20,000 nt of DNA, taken from positions 437,501-457,500 of the forward strand of contig NW_026728920.1 of the NCBI RefSeq assembly GCF_030272615.1, read 5' to 3'. The stretch is from Cryptomeria japonica. Taxonomy: Eukaryota; Streptophyta; Pinopsida; Cupressales; Cupressaceae. This document shows, in pieces, positions 7,296 through 13,784 of this stretch (within the stretch, counting starts at the first letter, position 1; every line of letters begins with the position of its first letter). The notes under the pieces are model-generated. The model saw nothing but the letters and a program-made list of their open reading frames with translations, had not been told where the DNA came from and did no database searches. The translations under genes and the position numbers were made by a program.

Positions 7296-9010
7296 GGCAC
7301 CCAACTCGACACCCATGGGATGCCGACCCACCCGGGCTTCCACCTAGCACACCTTGGCACCCACCCACCCTCGCACCCAACCTCGCACCCAACTTAGCAC
7401 CTTTGAACCCACATTGGCACTCACCCTGACCCTGGCACCTTGGAACCCACATTGGCACTCACCTTGACCCTGGCACCCACCTTTGCACTCACCTTGGGAC
7501 CCACCCTGGCTCCCACCTCGGCACCCACCCAGACACCCACCTTGGTTCCTTGGCACCCACCTTGGATCCTTGGCACCCACCCCGACACCCACCTTGGCAC
7601 GCAACTTGGCTACTTGCCACCCACCTTGGCTCCTTGACGCCCACCCCGACAACCACCCCGTGACCTACCCTGGCTAGGGTTGGTGCACACCCACCCTGGT
7701 GCCCACCTTGGCACCCACCCCATGACCCACCTTGGCACGCACCTTAGTACCCACCCTGTTACCCACCCTAGGACCCACCCCGTGACCCACCTTGGCCAGG
7801 GTGGGTGCACCCACCCTGGTGCCCACCTTGGCACCCACCCATCCTAGCACCCAGCCTGTGACCGGGCTTGGAACCCAACCTTGCACCCGTCTTGGCCAGT
7901 GTGGGTGCGCACCCATCCTGGCACCCACGTTGTGACACACCCTTTAACCCACGCACCCTAGCAGCCACGTTGGCACCCACCTTGGAACACAACCTAGCAA
8001 CTTGGCACCCACCCCGTGACCCACCTTGGCATCCACCATAGCAGTCGCCCACTTGGCACCCACCTTGGAACCCAAGTTGGCACCCACCTCGGCACCCACC
8101 TTGACACTTGTGGACCCACCTTGCCACTCACCCTAGCATCGACCCATCCTAGCACCCACCCTGGCACCTTTGCACCCTAGCACTCACCCATCCTAGCACC
8201 TAACCTGTGACCCACCTTGACACTCACCCTCGCACCCACCTTGGAACCCAACCTAGCACCCACCCACCCTGACACCAACCCTAGCACCTACCCACCCTTG
8301 CACCCACCCTGTGACCCATCTTGGCACCCACCCATCCTACCACTCAACCTATCACCCACCTTCTCACCCACCTTGGCATCCACCTTAGCACCCACCCACA
8401 CTGGCACCTTGGCACCCACCTCGGGCAAGGTGGGTGCACACCCACCCTGACACCCAATTTAGAACCAACCGAGCATGTTACCCACCTTGGCACCCACATT
8501 GCAGCCCACCCTAGTACCCACCCTATGACCCACATTGGCATCCACACCCTAGCACCCAGGCACCTCGACACCCGCCTTGACACGCACCCTAGCACTAAAC
8601 CTGTGACCCACCTTGGAACTCACCCTAGAACCCACCCACCCTGTGAACCACCTTGGCATCCACCTTAGCACCCACCCACCTTGGCACCCACTCTAGCACT
8701 CACCCATCCTAACACCCAACTTGTTACCCACCTTGGCACCCGCCCTCGCGTCCACCTTGAAACCCACCCTAGCACCCACCCACGCAGGAGCCCACCTTGG
8801 CACCCAACCTAACACCCACGCATCCTGGCACCCAACTTGTGACCCACCTTGGAACCCACCCTAGTACCCACCTTTGAACCCACTATATCACCAACCCACC
8901 TTGGCACCCACCCTATGACCCTCTTTGGAATCCACCCTAGCACGCACCCACCCTGGCACCCACCATGGAGCGCACCCTAGCACCCACCCACCTCGGCACG
9001 CACCTCAACA
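7296..9010. repeat. CCCACC/TTGGCA minisatellite, long copy
   Basis: About 1.7 kb of irregular units on the theme CCTTGGCACCCACC, with variants such as CTAGCACCCACC and TGTGACCCACC. The first 513 bp match 1261-1773. The remaining 1.2 kb has no counterpart in copy 1. Strand asymmetry is strong: C-rich on plus, GGGTGGG-rich on minus. Frames through it are repeat translations. It separates the 5S domain from the polymerase I promoter domain. Confidence 0.88.
7796..7819. repeat. 24-bp perfect palindrome at the duplication breakpoint
   Basis: CCAGGGTGGGTG is followed directly by its reverse complement CACCCACCCTGG, with no spacer. The two 5S modules stop matching at 1773/7808, one base past the palindrome centre (between 7807 and 7808). 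The left half is present in both modules and the right half only in A2. The arms are also the two orientations of the minisatellite unit. Confidence 0.9.
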
Positions 9011-9240
9011 CCCACCTTGGTGTGCGCACTGCGCCAACCTCTCAAAGACCCTATGTGGTGCGCTCCAAAGTGTACACCTTTGGTGCGCTCCAAGGTGCGC
9101 ACCTTTGGTGCACACCGAGGTGCACACCAAAGTGTGCACCGAGGTGAGCACCAAAGTGCACTCCAAGGTGCACACCAAGGCGTGCACCTTTGGTGCGGTC
9201 AATGCAAACGAATTCGGAAGTTGGGGTCGATGTCCTAATC
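9011..9240. repeat. GTGCACC/TTTGGTGCGC palindrome-rich segment leading into the promoters
   Basis: Short units such as CCAAGGTGCACACC, CACCTTTGGTGCGCTCC and CACCGAGGTGCACACC alternate so that many 8-10 bp self-complementary words occur. The end of this segment (GCGTGCACCTTTGGTGCGGTC) is duplicated at about 9555 between promoters 2 and 3. It resembles the units of the 10271-10890 minisatellite. Confidence 0.7.
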
Positions 9241-9263
9241 GCTGCTGCAGACTACACGTATGA

Positions 9264-9293
9264 GAATCGGACAAATAGCTTTATATAGGGGAG
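9264..9293 (+). promoter_or_regulatory. Polymerase I spacer promoter core 1
   Basis: GAATCGGACAAATAGC is followed by TTTATATAGGGGAG, one T longer than all other copies. TATATAGGGG is at 9282-9291. This matches the plant polymerase I start consensus, where transcription begins at the A/G of TATATAxGGGG. Confidence 0.8.
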
Positions 9294-9421
9294 GTGTTGC
9301 GTTTGATGGGTCGACTCCCCTGGTTGTGTGCACTGCACCAACTTCAAAGACCCTGTCTTGTTTAAGAAGTCAAAAGTTGGGGTGGATGTCCTAATCATTG
9401 CTGCAGTCTACGCATGTATGA

Positions 9422-9450
9422 GAATCAGACAAATAGCTTATATAGGGGAG
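9422..9450 (+). promoter_or_regulatory. Polymerase I spacer promoter core 2
   Basis: GAATCAGACAAATAGC is followed by TTATATAGGGGAG, with the core at 9439-9448. It lies 157 bp after core 1. CTCCCCT downstream is complementary to the start. Confidence 0.8.
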
Positions 9451-9641
9451 GTGTTGCATTCGGTGGGTTGACTCCCCTGGTTGTGCGCACTGCGCCAACC
9501 TCAAAGACCCCGCATAGCAGAAGAAGTCGGAAGTCGGATTTTGGTGAGCACCAAGGCGTGCACCTTTGGTGCGGTCAACGCAGACGAATTCAGAAGTTGG
9601 GGTGGATGTCCTAATCGTTGTTGCAGGCTACACATGTATGA

Positions 9642-9670
9642 GAATCAGACAAATAGCTTATATAGGGGAG
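9642..9670 (+). promoter_or_regulatory. Polymerase I spacer promoter core 3
   Basis: Same core (9659-9668). The downstream complement reads CTCCCTT rather than CTCCCCT, which would still pair through a G-U wobble. Confidence 0.8.
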
Positions 9671-9798
9671 GTGTTGGGTTTGATGGGTCAACTCCCTTGG
9701 TTGTGCGCATTACGCCAACCTCAAAGACCTTGTTTTCGTTAAGAAGTCAAAAGTTGGGGTCAATGTCCTAATGGCTCCTGTAGGCTACACATGTATGA

Positions 9799-9827
9799 GA
9801 ATCGGACAAATAGCTTATATAGGGGAG
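9799..9827 (+). promoter_or_regulatory. Polymerase I spacer promoter core 4
   Basis: Core at 9816-9825. GGGGAG (9822-9827) can pair with CTCCCC (9849-9854) across a 21-nt loop. Confidence 0.8.
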
Positions 9828-9955
9828 GTGTTGGGTTTGATGGGTCGACTCCCCTGGTTGTGCGCATTACGTCAACCTCAAAGACCTTGTTTTCGTTAAG
9901 AAGTCAAAAGTTGGGGTCGATGTCCTAATTGCTCCTGTAGACTACACATGTATGA

Positions 9956-9984
9956 GAATCAGACAAATAGCTTATATAGGGGAG
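9956..9984 (+). promoter_or_regulatory. Polymerase I spacer promoter core 5
   Basis: Core at 9973-9982, 157 bp after core 4. The downstream CTCCCCT is intact. Confidence 0.8.
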
Positions 9985-10112
9985 GTGTTGGGTTTGATGG
10001 GTTGACTCCCCTAGTTGTTCGCATTACACCAACCTCAAAGACCTTGTTTTCGTTTAGAAGCCGAAAGTTGGGGTCGATGTCCTAATTGCTCCTGCAGGCT
10101 ACGCATGTATGA

Positions 10113-10141
10113 GAATCAGACAAATAGCTTATATAGGGGAG
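10113..10141 (+). promoter_or_regulatory. Polymerase I spacer promoter core 6
   Basis: Core at 10130-10139. It is the last of the 157-bp series. The next core is 869 bp away because a minisatellite intervenes. Confidence 0.8.
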
Positions 10142-10270
10142 GTGTTGGGTTTGATGGGTCGACTCCCCTGGTTGTGCGCATTGCGCCAACCTCAAAGACC
10201 CTGCATTGCGGATGAAGTCGAAAGTCAGAGTTTGGTGTGCTACAAGGTGTGGTCGAAGGTGCTCACCTAG

Positions 10271-10890
10271 GTGTGCACCTTTGGAGCGCAGGAAAAGTGC
10301 CCTCCAAAAGTGCGCACCTTTGGAGTGCACAAAAGTGCCCTCCAAAAGTGCGCACCTTTGGAGCGCACAAAAGTGCCCTCCAAAAAGTGCCCTCCAAAAG
10401 TGCGCACCTTTGGAGCGCACAAAAGTGCCCTCCAAAAAGTGCCCTCCAAAAGTGCGCACCTTTGGAGTGCAGAAAAGTGCCCTCCAAAAAGTGCCCTCCA
10501 AAAGTGTGCACCTTTGGAGTGCACAAAAGTGCCCTCCAAAAGTGCGCACCTTTGGAGCGCAGAAAAGTGCCCTCCAAAAAGTGCCCTCCAAAAGTGCGCA
10601 CCTTTGGAGCGCAGAAAAGTGCCCTCCAAAAAGTGCCCTCCAAAAGTGCGCACCTTTGGAGCGCAGAAAAGTGCCCTCCAAAAAGTGCCCTCCAAAAGTG
10701 CGCACCTTTGGAGCGCAGAAAAGTGCCCTCCAAAAAGTGCCCTCCAAAAGTGCGCACCTTTGGAGCGCACAAAAGTGCCCTCCAAAAAGTGCCCTCCAAA
10801 AGTGCGCACCTTTGGAGCGCACAAAAGTGCCCTCCAAAAGTGCGCACCTTTGGAGCGCACAAAAGTGCCCTCCAAAAGTGCGCACTTTTG
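10271..10890. repeat. 38/52-bp minisatellite between promoters 6 and 7
   Basis: About 13 units built from GTGCGCACCTTTGGAGCGCA plus one or two copies of the 14-mer AGTGCCCTCCAAAA. One 14-mer gives 38 bp and two give 52 bp. The junction of adjacent units forms a 24-bp near-palindrome (arms CTCCAAAAGTGC and GCACCTTTGGAG, one mismatch). Units vary mainly at GCGCAC against GCGCAG. The long frames across it, about 290-320 codons on several frames and both strands, are repeat translations. Confidence 0.9.
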
Positions 10891-10981
10891 GTGCGCACCA
10901 AGGCGCTGGTTCGGTCGTTGCAGGCGAGTTCGGAAGTTGGGGTCGATGTCCTGAGCGGAGGTGCAAACTACACAGGTGTCG

Positions 10982-11010
10982 GAATCGGACAAATAGCTTA
11001 TATAGGGGAG
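10982..11010 (+). promoter_or_regulatory. Polymerase I spacer promoter core 7
   Basis: Core at 10999-11008, the first of the 311-bp series. The downstream complement CTCCCC is followed by AGG. Confidence 0.8.
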
Positions 11011-11292
11011 GTGTATGCTTCGATGGGTCGACTCCCCAGGTTGAGCGCACCGCGCCAACCTCAAAGACCCTACGGTATGGATGAAGTCGGAAGTTGGGTC
11101 CGATGACCGATTCGATTAGTAGGTATGCTCATGAGGTCGGAATTTGGGTCCGATGACCTGCCATGTGCAGGAAGGCGAATGTTGGCACTGTGCGTTGCAA
11201 GGTGCACACCAAGGTGCTGGTGCGGTCTTTTTAGTCGAGTTCGGAAGTTGGGGTCGATGTCCTGATCGGAGGTGCAAGCTACACAGGTGTGG

Positions 11293-11321
11293 GAATCGGA
11301 CAAATAGCTTATATAGGGGAG
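11293..11321 (+). promoter_or_regulatory. Polymerase I spacer promoter core 8
   Basis: Core at 11310-11319, 311 bp after core 7, with CTCCCCGGG downstream. Confidence 0.8.
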
Positions 11322-11603
11322 GTGTATGCTTCGTTGGGTCGACTCCCCGGGTTGAGCGCACCGCGCCAACCTCAAAGACCCTACGGTATGGATGAAGTCG
11401 GAAGTTGGGTCCGATGACCGATTCGATATGTAGGCATACTCGCGAGGTCGGAATTTGGGTCCGATGACCTGCCATGTGCAGGAAGGCGAATGTTGGCACT
11501 GTGCGTTGCAAGGTGCGCACCAAGGCGCTGGTTCGGTCGTTGCAGGCGAGTTCGGAAGTTGGGGTCGATGTCCTGATCGGAGGTGCAAACTACACAGGTG
11601 TGG

Positions 11604-11632
11604 GAATCGGACAAATAGCTTATATAGGGGAG
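11604..11632 (+). promoter_or_regulatory. Polymerase I spacer promoter core 9
   Basis: Core at 11621-11630, 311 bp after core 8. The flanks are almost identical to those of cores 8 and 10. Confidence 0.8.
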
Positions 11633-11914
11633 GTGTATGCTTCGTTGGGTCGACTCCCCGGGTTGAGCGCACCGCGCCAACCTCAAAGACCCTACGGTAT
11701 GGATGAAGTCGGAAGTTGTGTCCGATGACCGATTCGATATGTAGGCATACTCGCGAGGTCGGAATTTGGGTCCGATGACCTGCCATGTGCAGGAAGGCGA
11801 ATGTTGGGACTGTGCGTCGCAAGGTGCGCACCAAGGCGCTGGTGCCGTCGTTGCAGTCGAGTTCGGAAGTTGGGGTCGATGTCCTGGTCAGAGGTGCAAA
11901 CTACACAGGTGTGG

Positions 11915-11943
11915 GAATCGGACAAATAGCTTATATAGGGGAG
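11915..11943 (+). promoter_or_regulatory. Polymerase I spacer promoter core 10
   Basis: Core at 11932-11941. GGGGAG (11938-11943) can pair with CTCCCC (11965-11970). It is the last of the 311-bp series. Confidence 0.8.
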
Positions 11944-12072
11944 GTGTATGCTTCGATGGGTCGACTCCCCGGGTTGAGCGCACCGCGCCAACCTCAAAGA
12001 CCCTACAGTATGGATGAAGTCGGAAGTTGGGTCCGATGACCGATTCGATACGTAGGCATATTGGCGAGGTCT

Positions 12073-12356
12073 GAATTTGTGTCCGATGACCTGCCATGCG
12101 CAGGAAGGCGGAATTTGGGTCCGATGACCGAGTTGATGGCGTGCCATGCGCAGAAAGGCGGAATTTGGGTCCGATGACCGAGTTGATGTTGATGGCCCGC
12201 CATGCACAGGAAGGCGGAATTTGGGTCCGATGACCGATTTGAAGGCGTGCCATGCGCAGAAAGGCGGAGTTTGGGTCCGATGACCGAGTTGATATTGATG
12301 GCCCGCCATGCGCAGGAAGGCGGAATTTGGGTCCGATGACCTGACATACGCATGGA
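12073..12356. repeat. 50/56-bp alternating tandem repeat without promoters
   Basis: GAATTTGGGTCCGATGACC starts near-identical units at 12073, 12111, 12161, 12217, 12267 and 12323. The spacings are 38, 50, 56, 50 and 56 bp. The 56-bp type has an extra GTTGAT-like piece, and units end in GCCATGCGCAGGAAGGCG. The higher-order period is therefore 106 bp. It is a local amplification of a phrase from the tail of the 311-bp promoter unit. Confidence 0.85.
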
Positions 12357-12459
12357 GTCCGACTCGGGGGCCGATGTTCGATTCGATGACTTGCATTGTG
12401 GGTAAAGTCGGAAGTTGTGGTCTTTGACCCGATTCGATGACCAGACTTCGGCTGCTTGA

Positions 12460-12488
12460 GAATCGGACAAATAACTTATATAGGGGAG
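12460..12488 (+). promoter_or_regulatory. Polymerase I promoter core 11 (second type)
   Basis: GAATCGGACAAATAACTTA then TATAGGGGAG, with the core at 12477-12486. This is the first copy with AATAACTT. GGGGAGG (12483-12489) can pair perfectly with CCTCCCC (12506-12512). Confidence 0.8.
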
Positions 12489-12514
12489 GTAGTGTTCTCG
12501 AGCATCCTCCCCCC

Positions 12515-12608
12515 GTGCCCGTTTATGTCGATTGATGCTGGTGCTCGACTGGTTGGAGCGCTCGGATGCAAAAATCTTGCACCAGGATTTATCGATTGTG
12601 ATGGACAC
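12515..12608 (+). other. Promoter-proximal stem-loop, copy 1
   Basis: Left arm 12515-12544 and right arm 12579-12608 can pair, with a 34-nt loop. By my count there are 20 Watson-Crick and 4 G-U pairs out of 30. The strongest parts are GGTGC/GCACC at the loop side, TCGAT/ATCGA in the middle and GTG/CAC at the base. It begins about 30 nt after the predicted start site. Confidence 0.5.
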
Positions 12609-12900
12609 GGCAAGTCTCCTGATTGCTATGCAGGAGCTCATCGTGAATCTCTATGCGGCCTTGGTATGGACTCGACCTGCGGAATGGTTCGGCAATGGTA
12701 GTCGCTCCAACACGTCCTTGCAATGGCCACAGAGGTGATTCGACTAGAGCTCCAGTCTAGCTTTTGGGTTGCTTGGCGGACTGGTATAGCCGCGATCGAG
12801 TTCCGGCCATGAACGTTTTAGATAGCTCTTGGGCTTTCTGGGACGGAAGTCGGAAGTTTGGGCTGTTGTCCGATTTGATGACCATTCTTCGGATGTGTGA

Positions 12901-12929
12901 GAATCGGACAAATAACTTATATAGGGGAC
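12901..12929 (+). promoter_or_regulatory. Polymerase I promoter core 12 (second type)
   Basis: Core at 12918-12927, but followed by ACTG instead of AGGT. The downstream complement is changed in step: AGGGGACTG (12923-12931) pairs with CAGCCCCCT (12944-12952) with a single A-C mismatch. Confidence 0.78.
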
Positions 12930-12954
12930 TGTGTTGTCTCACGCAGCCCCCTCC

Positions 12955-13049
12955 GTGCCCCTCTATCTCGACCGATGTTGGTGCTTGAAAGGGTTGGGAT
13001 CGCTCGGATTTATAAACGTGCACCACCATTTGTCGAGTGTGAGGGACGC
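12955..13049 (+). other. Promoter-proximal stem-loop, copy 2
   Basis: Left arm 12955-12984 and right arm 13020-13049 can pair, with a 35-nt loop. I count 22 Watson-Crick and 2 G-U pairs out of 30. Key segments are GGTGC/GCACC, CTCGAC/GTCGAG and CCCTC/GAGGG. Where copy 1 has a T-A pair (TCGAT/ATCGA), this copy has C-G (TCGAC/GTCGA). Confidence 0.5.
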
Positions 13050-13390
13050 GGCAGGTCTCCTAAATGCTATACGGGCGCTCTCTGAGAATCTCTATCCGGC
13101 CTCGACACAGACTAGTCTTGCTGAATGGTTTGGCACTGGTAGTCGATCCAACACGTCGTTGTTGTGGCCGCCTAGGCGATTCGATTCGAGCCCCCGTCTA
13201 GCTTTTGGGTTGCTTGGCGGATTTTGCCCTATCCGCAAGTGAGCTCGGTCCCTAAACGTTCGAGAAACCCGATTGCTATGCGCCGACTCTCTTTCTTGCG
13301 AGCCTCCATCTAGCTTTTGGGTCTCTACGGAACGGAAGTCGGAATCTGGGACCGTTGTTTGATTCGACGAGGCAGACTACGGTTGTGCGA

Positions 13391-13419
13391 GAATCGGACA
13401 AATAACTTATATAGGGGAG
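13391..13419 (+). promoter_or_regulatory. Polymerase I promoter core 13, candidate gene promoter
   Basis: GAATCGGACAAATAACTTA then TATAGGGGAG, with the core at 13408-13417. It is the last TATATAGGGG on the plus strand in this window. If no later promoter exists, this is the most likely start for the pre-rRNA. GGGGAG (13414-13419) pairs with CTCCCC (13437-13442) across 17 nt. The distance of more than 6.5 kb to an 18S start is long for a plant 5' ETS, so the role is uncertain. Confidence 0.75.
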
Positions 13420-13444
13420 GTGTTGACTGGAGCATTCTCCCCCG

Positions 13445-13534
13445 TGCCCCTCTAACTCGACCAATGCTGGCGCTCGAACGGTGGTAGCGCTCGGATTTTC
13501 GTTGACCGCCAGCATTGGTCGATTTAGAGGGGCA
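13445..13534 (+). other. Promoter-proximal stem-loop, copy 3 (near-perfect)
   Basis: Left arm 13445-13472 and right arm 13507-13534 are reverse complements at 27 of 28 positions (mismatch C13456/T13523), with a 34-nt loop. It begins about 30 nt downstream of the last promoter core. Where copies 1 and 2 have GGTGC/GCACC, this copy has GGCG/CGCC, so the pair changes from T-A to C-G. Confidence 0.75.
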
Positions 13535-13784
13535 TGCGAGATTCCCGAATGCTATGCGAGGGCTCTAACGGAAATGTCTATTGGTTTCGGTATGGATGCA
13601 ATTGCGAGTGGTTCGGCAAAGGTAGTCGTTCCGATGCGTCCATGTCGTGGCCAAATCGATAATTCGATTTGAGCCCTCGTATAGCATTTGGGTCTCTCGA
13701 TGTGATTCCGCATTCCAGTCCCTTTGGGCACTGCTTGAGCCGCATCCCAGGGGGTTCCCTTCCCAATAATCTGCCTCGCAACCC

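Larger units (their letters stand above)
6036..7808. repeat. Module A2: second copy of the 5S-bearing direct repeat
   Basis: Near-identical to 1-1773; see that entry for the differences I found. The left junction, at AAGCTCTCTCCAGC, follows block B sequence. The right junction falls at the centre of a 24-bp palindrome (7796-7819), after which the CCCACC minisatellite continues. It contains the second 5S gene. Confidence 0.93.
9199..10215 (+). repeat. Spacer-promoter array, 157-bp units
   Basis: Six promoter units with core-to-core spacings of 157, 220, 157, 157 and 157 bp. The 220-bp interval has an extra piece of about 63 bp copied from the segment before promoter 1. Each unit reads: a GAAGT...AAAGTTGGGGTCGATG phrase, a CTACACATGTATGAG phrase, the core, GGGTCGACTCCCCTGG, then CGCCAACCTCAAAGACC. 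Duplicated polymerase I promoters in the IGS are common in plants and animals. They are thought to load or enhance the gene promoter, or to make spacer RNAs. Confidence 0.85.
10891..12030 (+). repeat. Spacer-promoter array, 311-bp units
   Basis: Four promoters with exact 311-bp spacing. The unit runs: CACCAAGGCGCTGG, GAGTTCGGAAGTTGGGGTCG, GGTGCAAACTACACAGGTGT, core, GGGTCGACTCCCCGGGTTG, CGCCAACCTCAAAGACC, GTCGGAAGTTGGGTCCGATG, TCGGAATTTGGGTCCGATG, TGCCATGTGCAGGAAGGCG. The extra half compared with the 157-bp units comes from GTCCGATGACC phrases that are amplified separately at 12073-12356. Units are near-identical, implying recent homogenisation. Confidence 0.88.
12357..13784 (+). repeat. Three long promoter modules (about 441-490 bp)
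   Basis: Cores 11, 12 and 13 lie in a diverged, longer module. Order within it: GAAGTCGGAAGTTTGGGC-like phrase, core, CCCCGTGCCC plus a stem-loop region, TTGCTATGC-like phrase, GGTAGTCGNTCCAACACGTC, then GTCTAGCTTTTGGGTTGC. They differ from the upstream promoters in having AATAACTT instead of AATAGCTT before the core. The downstream phrases reappear in the same order in the 188-bp array. I see no protein gene here. Confidence 0.75.

Noticed and set aside
9840-9856. GGGTCGACTCCCC after each promoter as a Sal-box-type polymerase I terminator
   Set aside because: It contains GTCGAC, but the mouse Sal box has a longer consensus that is not matched. The CTCCCC part is better explained by pairing with the GGGGAG of the promoter.
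10082-11106. Frames of 210-320 codons across the 38/52-bp minisatellite
   Set aside because: Several overlapping frames on both strands give the same kind of repeated peptide. No start context, domain or codon signal favours one.
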